Below are positions 37,421 to 50,930 of a DNA stretch of 64,000 bases, piece by piece. Within the stretch, counting starts at the first letter, position 1. Every line of letters begins with the position of its first letter. The DNA is from Epiperipatus broadwayi. Taxonomy: Eukaryota > Onychophora > Udeonychophora > Euonychophora > Peripatidae. The stretch lies in NCBI GenBank assembly GCA_028023455.1, contig JAQFVV010006200.1, forward strand, positions 3,047,738 to 3,111,737, read 5' to 3'. Position numbers and translations under genes: made by a program. The notes below the pieces were generated by a model. The model worked only from the letters and a program-made list of their open reading frames with translations, did not search any database and was not told the DNA's origin.

Positions 37421-38272
37421 CACCTGGGTGTCGTTTTATGCAGTAGATAGGTTCCATAGAAAACCCGCATTAATCACACAAAAATAGACTTAATTTACCT
37501 TGAAATAGGGTCTGTAATTTTCAGAATTCGTATAAAAGCAAAGCAACAACGAAAAATTACTTTAAAAGTTGCATTAAAAAAATAAGCAACTAAAGTATGA
37601 CTAAAAAAATTTCAAATATTTGAAAAATTAATATAAGACAAACTTTTTTATTAACTACAATATTTAATTTTTCATACATGTTTTAATCATTACCACTAGC
37701 GTTCGTTTGTAAACTGGTAAGAAATCAGATGTAATGTATTGTGGCTTCTAAAATGAAGTCAAGAATCTGCATTCATGCCCAGAGAAACCTGTTAGCCACT
37801 TTATTTTTATTCGTGATGTGATGTACAACTAGCGCCATTTTCAGTCTTGTGCTTTGTTAATGGTTTTCTGTTTCTATATTTAAAAAAAAGATCATAATCA
37901 AAACAAAAAAATTATCATTAGAAAGACTTCAGTTTATAAAATCATTTTTTATTTTAAAAATCTAAAAGATTGTTTATTTCTGTTATATATAACAAAATAT
38001 ATGTTTTAAAAGCTAATTTTTTTGAATATTGCGATATTTTTATATATCATTAGTATAAATAGGTTATTTACATAGCTAAAATTCTAAATATAGCTTCAGG
38101 TCATATTCGCGTTAACTGTCAATATGACGTTATATTTTTGAAAAAAAGTTTTTCAAGTGAAAATAAGTTATTAATAATTTAAATTTCTTGATATCTAATA
38201 AATTAGTGAAATATGAAGGATATTAAGAAGAAACATGAATCGCATTAAAGTAATCTGCATAAAACCCAGATG
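37421..38272. mobile_element. TA-flanked MITE, copy 3 of 3
   Basis: This 852-bp copy starts CACCTGGGTGTCGTTTTATG and ends CTGCATAAAACCCAGATG, flanked by TA on both sides. It carries the family's internal blocks and matches copy 2 over the right third almost base by base (AAGTGAAAATAAGTTATTAA onward). It sits between the two halves of an ancient RTE copy. A GC-richer stretch at about 37690-37850 is absent from copy 2. Confidence 0.86.
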
Positions 38273-38284
38273 TATATGTAGTTT

Positions 38285-39060
38285 GAAAGTGCTTTAATAT
38301 TTTTTGTAGAATATGTATAATTATGGTGTCATTTCTTTATTTTTTTTTCTTATTTCTGAATCAATTTTCCTTTAAATACCAATGGTGTTTTAAATTTATG
38401 ACATGATTCTCTATAGCTTGCTTTTCTTGACAATTCATAATTATAACTTTTTTTATACATTATCAGTTGAAAAATTATTAGTGAACAGCCATTTTTTTAA
38501 TTTATCTTTAATGATCTTGATTGTTAATATTTTAATTCATTAGGATGTTTCTTAAAGTTAGAAATGTCAGTCGTAAATACTGTTGTAATTGTTTTCATCT
38601 GTAGTTTGACATTTGCATATATATATAGCACTATTTTCCTGTGTTGAACCTAGAAAAGTTATTCCGAAATAATGTGTGCATTGTTAGACAAAATATCCAA
38701 TTTTGCTGCACATATTTGGATAACATTTTTATTGCAAAAATCATTAATTTTTCAGCTAATTCTATGGTTCTCTCTGATAACCAGATTTATTTACAGCACT
38801 TTAATCTTTTGCTTTCCAATTCTATGATTAATCTTTCATTATAATTTTAAAATGTTTGGTGTGGTCAAAAGTATTTTGTGAATATAAAAATTCTCTACAT
38901 GTTCATCACAAAGAGAATGCAAAATTTTCTAGTATTTACAACAATGAAATTGGACAATTTTTATTTTGATATTCAGAAAGGCATTAAACTGTGTTGCATT
39001 TCAACATCCAAGATTGTGTTGTATCTTAAAAATATATTTAAATTGATTCATATTCTTTGG
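38285..39060 (-). mobile_element. Ancient RTE LINE copy, linker and endonuclease part
   Basis: It aligns with 13850-14720 of the reference RTE copy. Shared blocks are the T-run followed by TTCTTATT.C, then AATACCAAT.TG, CTTGCTTTTCTTGACA (reference CTTTCCTTGCTAG), TTAGACAAAATATCCAATTTTGCTG, and TTTTAAAATGTTTGGTGTGGTCAAAAG. Order and orientation continue those of 36945-37345, so both are one insertion later split. No reading frame survives. Confidence 0.68.
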
Positions 39061-41954
39061 CCATTGAGTGATAAGCCAAAACAATTTTTCATTATAATTG
39101 ATTAAAGTAGTTTTTTGAGCATTATTAAATTGAAATGTTTATAGTTTGCATTTGAAATATACAGATCGTATTTTTAATTGGAAAATTATAAGCATCAGAA
39201 AATCGTAAGTATTGCATCGTAATACTGTTTCATGAAGCAGCTTACACGCTTTTAAAACCAATTGTACATATAGAAACAATAGAATAGAAGTTAGTACATA
39301 ACTTTTTTATTGACTATTTTCAAAGGCCTCTGATTTTTCATTAGGAATATACTTTATGAACAATCAGTTTCAAACATTGCCAGTTTTCTTAGATTAATTA
39401 AATGAAATGTTTTTATCGAATAAATAAATACTACAAATTGCATCATTATTCCACTTCTCTTGCATTAAATAAATTGTAAAAATCACGTTGCACAACTTAG
39501 ATTTTAAAAAAAATTTTTATACAGTTAAAGCTAATATAATGAGCATATTTTAAAACGAATATATCAGTAGATGTAGCCTTTCCATTTTTAAAATTAAAAA
39601 AAAAATTGGTTTTATTAAACTGGATATTTGTTCAGATCTAAATATTAAAATCAAGAAATTTATCACATCTTTATCAAAGTTCACCTTTTTAAAATATTTT
39701 TTAACTATATGTTAGAATTTTAATATACCAATCGTATTTAAGCCTTGTCATTGTTGATTTGTCTTATAATTTTTTTTCAAGCTATGAATGATATGCCCTT
39801 CCGAAAAAATTAATTATTCAGTCAGTTTTCCTTTGTAAGTTTTAAGTGAGAACAGCTATATCAATATTAAATTTTAACACTGGTCAGACTACCTTCACTA
39901 TTTACAGGCATGTTTAAAAATGAGCTTTTCTAGGGCTTTATACTATCACGGCTATCAAAGCATTCCTAAGTATGGTTATCCAGTCATTTGCAAAATAAAA
40001 CTTGGAATCACAAATTCATTTAAGTGAATATCTCTTGCAAAATCATAACTACTGATTCCTAAATTATTTTTACTTTCATCAAATACTTTTGCAGAGAAGC
40101 AGTAAAATCAAAATTGCCGTGCATATATAATAGAAATATGTAAATGCAGTTCCATAAATACTGATTATATTGTTACAACTAGTATGCAATGTCAACAATG
40201 CTGTATTCTAATTAATTAATAAATTTGAAAAGTTTTGCTTAGAAAACAATCGGTGATATATCAAAAAGATTTGTAGCATGATTGCACTTATCTGTCATTC
40301 CAATGATTTCAGTTTAAACTCAGACAAAATATCATTTGGTTTTGCCTGTTCAATTGTTTGTGAATAGGCCTTTGCCCTATAGTGGATTATTTAAACTTTT
40401 GTTTAAATTAAACATTGTTTGATTTTGAAATACTATCCATAAACTAAGCTAGATTAATGTTTTAACTTTTGACAAAGAAAAATACAATGGAAATAAAAGT
40501 TTTAATAGAATCAATATACGAAATGAATTTTAAAAAATATATCTACGGCAGAAATGTTACTTTTAATGATGTGGTTATAGATTCACAAAGTTATACAATT
40601 ATGTGATAAAAATTTTCTCAAGTGTTTAGAACAGACAGGCTTTTAAATGTTTAAAGAACTGACAAAATGAAAAGCATTGCATTGAAACATTTGAATAAAT
40701 GAAATAGCTAAGTTGGGTATTCAAAAATGGTATACTGAAGTCAATAAGTGAAAAAAACATGGAAACTAAAGAACATGTAAGTGAATATATTTAACTGAAG
40801 AGATCACAATGAAAAGAGCTGTGTTGGAGGTCATGTATTTGAGATTCATTAGCAGTATGTTTAAATGCAAAAAAAAAAAAACCCTACAAATTGGCTTCGT
40901 ATAATAAAATAATGTGATTTATTTATTCTCAATTACAATCTAGAAATTGTAAAAGTCACTGAAAAAAAATTACAGTGAGAATGATAATGTAACGTGCTGA
41001 AATGGATAAAAAATGTAAAACCCTGCTTATTATATATATAAAATACAAAATTTTTTCATTACAATCTAGAAGTTATTAAAAAAGAAATATAAAGTTAATA
41101 GTAAAAAAAATTGCAGAGATAGCAAATACCAGAGATGTGAAAATTTTTTTATTGCAACTTTATATGATAAAATGTATATTATTTTCAGTTACAATCAAAT
41201 TATTTTCACAACCAAACCAATACCGTGAAGTTTGCAGTAACTTTCAGATACAATTTATTATCGAATTTCGGACATCTTTAGAAAATGTGCTATAGTAAAC
41301 TTGCTGCTTAACATTAGTCACATTCAAATGCATGGCTATTCATAACCCTGGATGTAAGCATTTCTGGATGCGTAATGACAAATTTAATTCGAAACCAATT
41401 TAGAAACACCACTTGGTCACTATATCTCCACTGTTTGATTTATGCGGTTGCCTCCACATGCACAGTTGAGATTATTGCATGTCTTGAATTATAGTGTTTA
41501 ATCATAAAATTGTTCTCATATCTTGACAAGTATAAAATTAACAAGTCCATATATATAAAAACAATCAGAAAGGGTTAAAAATCTCTTTTCAATGAAATTT
41601 AATTTCATAAATTAAAGCTAGTACTTATTCCATGAAGAATAAATGTAGATAGATATGATTTCTATATTATTTTAAAAGTAAAGATATTTCTAATCATGTG
41701 TTCTTTCATTTTTATTTTAATTATATCAAGTTTTCACACAATGAAAACTTATTAATTGTGGTGTTTTCTTTGAAATTTATTTTTTTTAAAGGAGTCCTTG
41801 GGCTTATTTAGTCTGAAATTTTTACGTACTCAAAAAATTTCAAATTCTTGAAAATTTTTAAGATGGGATACAAGTAAAAAACCCTAATAATTATGTTTTA
41901 AATATTTTCTTAAAATTATATTTCACAAATAAAATAGTTATGGATAAATGACTA
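39061..41954. other. AT-rich spacer, nothing recognised
   Basis: No coding or repeat family could be supported. The 41300-41480 stretch is a little GC-richer but shows no reading frame. Confidence 0.5.
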
Positions 41955-43515
41955 AATTTAAAGAATAAAAATTCCTCGCTAAGTACGACAAAAAGAATCA
42001 TTGTTGGCATTTGGATTTTCTTATGTTAATTGTAATGTTCAACCTATTTGCTTAATTTATATGGAAGTTTTGGCTGCTGAGAGCATGAAACCAAATTAAG
42101 ATATCTTAGTACCAAAGCATGTAATGAACCAAAGGAATACTTTGAATGATTTCTCAAACCCTGTTTTCAACAAAAAGTATTTACTTACAGCTTACAAGAC
42201 ATTTAATTGCAAAAAATAAAAAGTCCTGCAGAATAGATATTGCCTACTGCAATAAAAATGTTGGAAATAGTTTGTGGAAAAAACCATGGAGTTGAAATTT
42301 GTAAAATTCCATTACGAGATTATATTGTTTCCAGAATTTTGAAAATAGTAATGAACAATTGCAGCAGCTCATTACTAGGCTTAAGAACAGCCCAAAGTTT
42401 GCAATCCAGTAAGATGAAGTAACTGATATTTCTAACTTGGTACAGTTGATACTTTATATAAGATATATGAAGTATACATGAGGAATTATTGTTTTGGTGT
42501 GTTGAAAGCATACACAAAAGGGAAGAACATCTTATGATTGAATTTTTCACAACTGAAAGTTTAAAATGGAGTAATTGAGTCAGTGTTTGTAGAGTGCTGG
42601 GCCAATAATGGGTGAGAATATTGGATGGCAATTAACAGATTTTTATTCATTGTGTGACCCATCGGGAAGCAGTCCGTCAAAAAAAAAGTTTAAATGTTGC
42701 ACTTTGCAATGCTATCAAAATCAATTTCATAAAAAGCTGAGCCGTGAATAGTCAGTCGGTCTTATTTTCAAACTTACAAAAATATGAATTCAAATGGTGG
42801 CTCTCAAGAAAATTTTTTATATGGGTTATTATAATTGGAAGATGTTATAGTTTTAAGTGAGCAGAAATCCAATTTTGATTTTTTCCACAATGAATTATGG
42901 TTTTCAAAACTATTTGTCAGATATTCTTGAAAAATTAAATGATTTAAACTTGCCATTTCAAAGAAATAATTGTAACATTAAAATATAAAATTGAGTTTTG
43001 TTGAAAAAGTGAACATATGGAAACGGTATCTTTAAAAATAGTTACCACTACAGATGCTTTTATAACTGAAAATCTTTTCGAAGATATAATTATAAAAGCT
43101 ATAAGTGATCATTTGAAGTGTCTGGATGGAGGCAATTTCTAAAATACTTTCGTTCAAATTTTGATGTTGAAAAAAAACATTCAGTTTATAAACCATACTC
43201 AATTGAAATGATTATCAATCATCATTAAACACTCAAGAATTTGAAGTTTTCAAGCAACACAGGTTTAAAACTTTCCAAAAAAAAAATCGTTAAATTGATT
43301 TTGTTCGGGATTAGAACAGAATATCCAACTTTCTGAAATGGCTTTAAACATGCTTCTACCATTTTCTACTATGTTGCAAAGTCGCATTTTCAGCATTAAT
43401 GTTTCTAAAATCAAAAATTAGTCAACACAGCAAAATGTTTAAGAAATTACATCTTGCAGTATCAAATATTCATCCCAGATTTAATTCATGTAAAAGTAAA
43501 CAGACACTCAGCTCA
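41955..43515 (+). pseudogene. Decayed hAT-type transposase gene (SCAND3/ZBED/FAM200-like)
   Basis: Fragments spread over three + frames follow the order of the SCAND3/ZBED5/FAM200 family, which descends from hAT transposases. A start like 'KFLAKYDKKN' is followed by a BED-finger region 'PICLIYMEVLAAESMKPN' (about 42045-42100) in which the second zinc Cys is lost. Then comes 'KKYLLTAYKTF', the catalytic-domain piece 'NSPKFAIQ.DEVTDISNLVQL' (about 42385-42445) with its DE(S/V)TD motif, 'ILYIRYMKY', 'LNLPFQRNN' (about 42945), and the C-terminal dimerisation end 'FSALMFLKSKISQHSKMFKK' then 'LHLAVSNIHPRFNSC' (about 43390-43490). There are many stops and frameshifts, and no terminal inverted repeats were found. 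It may be a dead transposon or a dead host paralogue. Confidence 0.82.
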
Positions 43516-45716
43516 TTAATATGAATATTTATCTTTAATGAAAGATAAAAATATATTTGTATATATATCAAAAAATTGTTTTCAAATAAATTTTGACTTA
43601 TTATCAGCAAATGTTTTAATTTGTATTCCTAGTTCATATAACCTAAATACCCAGGATCACAAAAGTATTTGCTTAGATGAAAGGCATTGCAAGTGGAAAA
43701 GATTTGAAAAGTCTACATCAACTATAACCTCTGGAGGATTAATGAAAATTCTAATTTTAAACTAGATGAAAAATTTGAGAATCTGAACATAATCATGCAG
43801 TTAGTAATGTTTTAGTTTTTAAAGATTTTTACAAGCAAGAATGCCTATTGAGATGTTATAAAATGGTTATATTTGCATACATTAAACAAACTATTAAATT
43901 TGTCTTTGTATAAGAACTTTACACAAAAAAATCAAATTGTGTACAATTTTTTTTTCTATATATAGATTTGTAATGACAATTTATTCAATGTAAAATGCCT
44001 TTATTTTTGTACTAGGTATACAGTATTTGTCAAGAACTACTAATTCCAGACATTAAAATTGACTTGATTTTTAACAATTGTTTTATATTAATGTTTTATC
44101 GTAATTAAAGAACAATGCTTTAACAAAAGGGTTTAGTGAAGAGATTTTCACAAATATTCGAGTGAATATTTCATGGGCACTCTTGGTGATATGCAGAAAT
44201 GAAGCAGTGATATGAGTGAGATTAACATATCTAAAGTTAATTATAAAAAAGAGATTGAGAAATTTAATTATAACTAAACTTTATAAAAAAAAATTTTTTA
44301 GCTGAAATTAAAAGAACTTCAATTTTTTTTACTTATCAAGTATAATTTAAAACGTTTTTCAAAACAGGATTGAGTTTGAAAAAAATGATTTTAAATCTAT
44401 TATATTTGTTTTGGTTGTGAAAAATTATTTTTTCATTAGATTACTCCATATAGCTATTTCAAAATAATTTATAAGAACTAGCAGCATTTGAAGCATTGTG
44501 CTGTGGAAATAATTAAAATATTGGTTGATTAAAACAAAGCATGGAAAATTATTTGAATTCAAGTCTCCATCTAGGAAAATATCCCTTTTACAGAAATATT
44601 GTTATAAATGTAGATATAATATAAAATAGATTCCATTGTTAAAAATGATAAGTTTATATCAAGCTTGTTTAAGTTTGTGTTTTTCAACAATAACCTGAAA
44701 GTATTTTTTAAAAAATTTCCATAAAATCTTTGGACTTTATAAACAAAACCCTTGTAAGAAATTCTCTGTAAAAATTTTCAATAAAAATGTTAAGTATTTT
44801 TATACTGCAGAGACGATTCTTTATATCACTATTTTGTTTCTTGAAAAATCCACTTGAAACAAAATAGCACTACTGATTTATAAAATACATTTTGAGAAGC
44901 AGCTAATTCATTTCATATAAATTTTTGGAAGAGAATACATATAAAAAATATTTTGTAGTAAATACTTTTTACTATACATTAAAAAGCTAAAAAATATTTT
45001 CTTCAACCACAATTGGAGTTCTTATATTTATTTGAAATAAGTAGGACATCCAAATATTAATTAATTAATCAATTTCCGAATAGTCCATGCTTTTACTTAA
45101 AGTAAAATATAAAAGCCCCAATTTGTGAAAGAAAATTATTTTTTGGCATTTTAGTGTGCAACAAATAAAAGCATTTATTACTACAAAACATTTTATATAT
45201 ATATTATTTTTAACATTTTCGTATTTACGCGGTAAATGTGTTTATTATAAAATATTTTTAATTTAGTATTAGGATATTTTTTTTGTAATTATTTCTAGTT
45301 AAAATGAATAAAAATGCCAGTCTAGGTAATATATGAAAAAAAAAAAGCTTCCAATATTATTTTATGAAAACATTAAAAAAATAAATCTTTATAATGTACT
45401 GTTTATTTATATATGGTACAAATATATTGGCATTTGGTAAAAGCTAAAAAAAATCAGGTAAATTTAGATTTTTTTTTTTTTGAGTATGATTTATTTTTTT
45501 TAAAAAAAAAACGTACAATGAAAGTTAAATAGTTCTTTCGTATTTTTTTTTATGTAATTAGAAATAAAAGTAGAATTGGAGAGAACAAAAGAATGCCAAA
45601 AGTAAAAAGATAAGCTAAAAGAAAAATATTTTAGCTAATTAAAAAATTAAAGATGGCCAAAAGATTTGCTAAAAAATGAGAACTTTGTAATTGAAAAATG
45701 AGTAAAGACTACAAGA
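43516..45716. other. AT-rich spacer, nothing recognised
   Basis: Long A- and T-runs, no supported gene. A 75-codon open frame at 43538-43765 has no recognisable features and I do not call it. Confidence 0.5.
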
Positions 45717-45960
45717 TTATGAACCAAAAACACCATGATAATAGCATGTGCAGAAGTCTGAAAACTGGGCCTCTAGTATAAAAAGCAAAGACCATGTTTG
45801 AAGAACGTTTGTCTGTTTTTTCTTTTGGCTGGTTTTGGATAATTCAATCCAAGACCACTTCACGATGAAATAACCCTTCATGCGGGAGTAGACCGGAGCT
45901 TTAGCTGACATCATTACGGAAGATGGACAACAGAAAAGCCTCTGCGACTAGCCTTCGGAA
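45717..45960 (-). other. GC-richer patch with a short reading frame
   Basis: On the - strand a pyrimidine-rich tract (CTTTTCTGTTGTCCATCTTC, about 45946-45925) is followed by a Met-started frame, 'MMSAKAPVYSRMKGYFIVKW', that runs 65 codons to 45717. Base composition is clearly less AT-rich than the surroundings. This resembles the start of a short mitochondrial-type or ribosomal-type protein, or a processed pseudogene of one, but I do not recognise the family and the latter half of the frame looks random. Confidence 0.2.
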
Positions 45961-46520
45961 TAGACAAGATCAACTTATAACCAACCTATGGCTAAGCTCA
46001 TTCTAACCCAAAAAACTATGCAGTTATCTACCTTCTAACTAAATTTACCAGTAAGATATGACTCTTATTATTCCCGATTGACTAAATTGTCGACAAACCA
46101 TTTTGCAAACACCTCGTAAAAATATACGTATAGTAGAATCCCGATATAGACTTTCATTTATTTAATCAAGAGACTTATGTACCCAAGAACTTTAATTGTT
46201 TTAATTACTTTATTTTATTAATTGCTTCGTTTGAATTGGTGTGTTCTCTCCAATTTACTTAATTAGTAATTCGCATTTTAATTTAAACATTTAATCTGCT
46301 AGAATAAAAATATTTCTAATAGCAATTTTCATTTGTACGTTATTCTATAATATTTATTAATGTTTATTATTAAATTTATTATTAGTTTAGTAAGATTTAA
46401 AAACATAATTTACCTTTGCCAATATGTTATAAGTTCCAGGAATAATATTTAAAGGGTAATTGTAGTTTACGGTAGAATTACCGATTCTTAAAAAAAAATA
46501 AGAATAAAAATCTTTTTTAT

Positions 46521-46765
46521 TTACAATTTGCGAGATGTACTGGTGACAGATTTTAGCGGTTTCTTATGAATCCTGGTGCCCAGATCAAATAAATTAAAAG
46601 CTGATTTCGTCAATAGCACAATTCTTAACAATTCTAGGCCGAGTTGATCAGGAAATATAGTTATGTTTTTAGAAATAGAAATACAACTTTCTTCTTTTTG
46701 ACATAACTTGATCAACTTGCGCATTTTATAATGCATATAGAGCTCTAGCAAATACGGAAAACGTT
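46521..46765 (-). CDS. Candidate 3' terminal exon of an unknown gene
   Basis: On the - strand a strong acceptor (TTTTTCTTTATTATTAG) ends at 46766. From 46765 an open frame runs 80 codons to TAA at 46521, after two bases that complete a split codon. The peptide starts 'RFPYLLELYMHYKMRKLIKL' and ends 'KKPLKSVTSTSRKL'. It has an even mix of hydrophobic and charged residues, unlike the random AT-driven frames around it, and could be mostly helical. I do not recognise a family. The upstream exons would lie at higher coordinates and I could not identify any. TTTATT (AATAAA on the - strand) occurs downstream at about 46360-46380. It could still be a chance frame or a pseudogene piece. Confidence 0.35.
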
Positions 46766-46859
46766 CTAATAATAAAGAAAAATTAAAATTTAAAGCAACT
46801 TTTATAAACAAAATAAATTAAAGATTTGTTTTTATTTGTGTTTGAATTCATCATTTAGA

Positions 46860-49800
46860 TTTTTTAAAAATATATATATACTGCTTCTTCATGCACATAA
46901 TTGAAAACTTACTAAATCGACATCATTTGAAATTCAATTTGCCAGTGTCACTAGTAAAAAAAACAAGTGAATCACCATGAAATATTTGTCAGTTTTCTAA
47001 AGTAGATTTGAAGAGTCAATTTAATAGTGAAGCAATGGATCCGGAAGTCTGATCCATGCTTCAGTCTTATATAAACCAACTGGTATGCCAAACCTGGTTT
47101 AGGGGTATCAACAGAGTATTGCATTAAATAGAAATATAGTGTTTTTTTGTCTGTCTATTGATCCTGGAAATTAACTATTCACGTTGAAATGATTCATTAA
47201 AAGTAAATGTAATCAAAATATAAATTGTTCATAAAACTTTTTTCTTCATAATTTATTAAAGTAGCATATATGTATAATTAGTGCAGGATTCTGTTGAAAC
47301 TAAAACTTTTTGTTACAAGAAAAATAAATATTTGTCTTATTCTATTTAAAAATGTCATGATTTATTCTGAGATAAGCCTGCCAACATTCCTAAATTAATT
47401 ACATTATAATTTTGAGTTTCATTCAGGGCAATTAAATATGGCCTCTTTAATAAAAAAAAATACGAAATTAAATCTCAATTAGATAGTAAAACCTTAAAGT
47501 TTATTTTTAGTAAAAAAGTTGCTTTGAAACAAAAGAGTGTGGGGGCTTATCAAGATATGGAATCATATGAAAAATAATAGGTAAATAGTTGGCTGAAATG
47601 GTATAAAAAGTGGGGTAGAACAAAGGACAAGGATTATTATTCCTCTGTTGGTCTTATTATGATTGCTCTGTTCAGATGTTTGCTTAGAATTCTTATTGAG
47701 AGCGATTCCTGCTCAGGATTCTTAATTTGATTTGAATTATGTGAAATATCAAAAATTATTTTAACCTTTCGGACGTGACCATGTATGGCAGCTAGTTCCA
47801 TCAGGGTCTTGATCCATTCAATGCCGTGTCAATTAAATAAATGGAACCGAAGTGTGAACTGTCTATGCATTATGTACCAATGCTTCAAATAATAAGCACA
47901 TTGTCTGGACAAATGAATCTACGATCGTCAGTCAAATCAGGCCATTGTGGGAATTGAACAAAGACTAAAATCCTGTGCTGGCAATATTTCATCATAACTC
48001 CTCACGAACTTTTACTTTTCTTATTTTCAAATCTATACCTTTTTTTTGTTATTCACAGTTAACTCATTAATTTTATATTATGTAATTATCTAAATCTAAT
48101 GCTATCTTATATCATTTAAATTGATCATTGTTTATAATTAAATGCTCTCCTTCACTATTCCTCATTTTCTAAAATCAAATAAGCATTGATATATTTGTTT
48201 CTTTATGCAGTATGATTATTTATTCTGAAATAATTTCCAATTTATAGATTTTTAGGTCTTGATGTTAGTTTTCTGGTTTTTGCCAATTCGACTCGATAAA
48301 GGATAATTATTTATTAAAAAAATCATCAAACATTTTAAATCATACGCTCAGCACAAAATAGTGATTAAATGCTTTATAAAATATTTTATTTAACCCTTGC
48401 TTTATCGAGATGATCTAATGCTTATTTAATGGGGTGAATTTAAACATTTTATAGTGATGTTATGGTGGAGTTTGGCATTAAGTAAAATTCTTTTAGTACT
48501 GCGCGTATTTGGGTATTCTATTATTAGCTTGGGAAATTTTTTTTAGATATATTGTATTAGGAGGTTGGCTTGTGAGGTACAAATTTAGTTGCTCTGTTCC
48601 ATCTACTTACTTGCGGATTCGCTTATTCAGGAAAGGATTATCACAGCTGCCCTTTTAAATAATGTTTTCTTGCTTTTCCCAGGACATGAGGGATGTGACG
48701 CAAATGCTTAACTAGCTGAGCTTGGCTGGTTGACATTTTGTGCCTTCACCTGAAATTTGTCTACACATAATTATTTCCAGTCTTTTTGGGGCTTTCATGT
48801 TCAATGTCCAATAAACCTATGGTGTATGGGCTAGTTTTAGCTTCATGCATTAATAATAATCTTATGTGTAGTTCCGCAATTGTTTAATTTTTCGCATTTG
48901 ACAACAAATCAAGTTTTTAACATGCTATTAAAAATGGGATGGGGAAAGTACCTGTCAGAATTTTAAAATGATTTACTATGTCGTGCACCACTAAAAAACT
49001 GACTAATTTCCTGGGAGCTGGATTCTGAGAAATACTATTGGAGAGTTTCATTAAGGCGTGATTAAATGTATGTCAAAATTTATTCAGGCTTGTTCATTCA
49101 AATTATAATATCAAATTTACTTGCTGTTAAAATAAATTGGAATTGTAAAATCAAGTCATACCGCAAAAATCGTATTTAATTCTTAGATCATCTCATTTAT
49201 GGTTAATAATTTGATTAGATGATACCTGTGGAGTAGCGGAGATTAAAGCCTCATTTTTAATATCATTTATTAAAGTATGTCTTTCTTTAAAGTAAAAGCA
49301 TGTCCTTTTTTTTTTGTTTTCTTTCAACCTGATACATTTGATTAATTAGGTTAATTTCCAATGATCCAAGCATAACACAAATATTTTATTCATATCTTGT
49401 TTCTCCTCTGATGCCAGCGGGATGGGCAAAAAAAATAACTTGTCAAGGATGTTGTTTATTCGTTGTTAGACTAAAAAAATAGACGAATAGGGCAGAGTCC
49501 ATAGTATTCTTGATTTTTATATCTCACGTATGATTGGTCTCTAGGTATTTTGTTTAGATTTCGAACCGGGTTAAACCAGCGTATACATTAGACCGGTACA
49601 ATAGATATTAAAACTAAATTATATTTATCTTAAAATTTCCACATTAAATAAAAGCATTAAAAAAAATCAATATTTTGTATCAAGATTGTAATTTTCAATT
49701 TTTTTTTCTTTGATATATTTTAAGTGCTTATATTAATTTTGGTTAAGTGTCTGAACAATTTCAAATATAGAAAGATCTAATTAGGGGAAGGGGACAAACA

Positions 49801-50480
49801 GCTATTAAAGAGCAACTTATATAATAAATGCACCTTAGCTTTGATAAAATAAAATGATTAAAGATTTGGTGTTATCTGCTCCCAAATGTTTCTATTGAGC
49901 ATTTGAAATCATTTAATATATTTATTGCTAGCCATATCTGTATGACTGTAGATGATGTGTACCATGGATTTTGTTCTATTTTTGCCGTGGACAGTACAGA
50001 TGTTCCTTATTAAGAGTCATCTTGAGTTTAATATTTCTAAGTATTGTAATATTTAAAGAATGACATTAATATTTTGCCATTTGCAATTAATAGTGTCAAA
50101 ATATGTCTAAGAGAATATCTTTGACATTATTTTTGTCTTGTAACCGGTTGGGTTACATGGCACACAGCAACATAACTACATGTGTGCACATATATATATA
50201 TATATAAAAGTAAAAGAGAAATAGACAAATTTTTTTAGATATTTTCTATCTTCCTGGAATAATAAGCATAGTAAAAGATTAAAAAGGTCAAATATTTTAT
50301 TGAATTCTGATTTTGAAATTTAAAATAAGCATGCCTTCTGATAATTGTAAAAATGGCCATTATCTATTTTGAAAGTTTTTAATTGGTAAATTTCTATTTA
50401 TGTAGAAATCTTTGTATATCACTGTGATAAGAATTTCAAAGTTGCTTTCAAAAGGATTAAAATAATTTTAAATCAAGTTA
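46860..50480. other. AT-rich region, no gene seen
   Basis: No supported coding region. Around 47940-47960 GGGAATTGAAC (complement GTTCAATTCCC) resembles a polymerase III B box, possibly from an old SINE. A (TA)n microsatellite lies at 50189-50207. Confidence 0.45.
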
Positions 50481-50930
50481 AGGATTAAACAATATCAGTT
50501 CAGTTAGCTTTAATATTTTTGAGCGGTAGGCCAAATTGGTCAGCTGCAAAGTTGGTTATATTTTGTTGCAGTTTTGTAGTAGTTGGTTTTAGTTGTTTCT
50601 GTGGAATGAACATGGAATAATGCAAGGAGAGCAAAAGAAGCAGCAGCAGTCTACTGGTTTCACTATGCTGGAGTTGATTCACATAAAGTCCAGGTCAACT
50701 TCTACTGAGTCTAGCCTGCTTAAATGTGTTCTAGAAGACAGCTTGCCTAAAGTATGCCAATCCTGGACAGAAAGGAACCGATCAATGTCAACAAATTACC
50801 TAAATGTACCTTTCGTGATGCTGACAACTGTCCTGATGATACTTATCAGCTTGCCAAAGAATTGGTAGACATATGCTGATGCGTACATATACAAGGAACC
50901 ATAGACAAATGTCTTGCATCACATAGTTAT
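50481..50930 (+). other. GC-richer patch with interrupted reading frames
   Basis: One + frame at 50593-50868 is open for 91 codons. In a second frame, 50744-50880 reads 'MPILDRKEPINVNKLPKC' and then 'TFRDADNCPDDTYQLAKELV', and after one in-frame stop 'CVHIQGTIDKCLAS'. The second frame looks more like real protein, with regularly placed Cys, than the first. It could be the remnant of an exon or a retrocopy. I do not recognise the family. Confidence 0.2.

Noticed and set aside
45717-45914. Functional small mitochondrial protein gene
   Set aside because: The first 20 residues look protein-like but I cannot match them to a family, and the rest of the frame looks random; listed only as a low-confidence patch.
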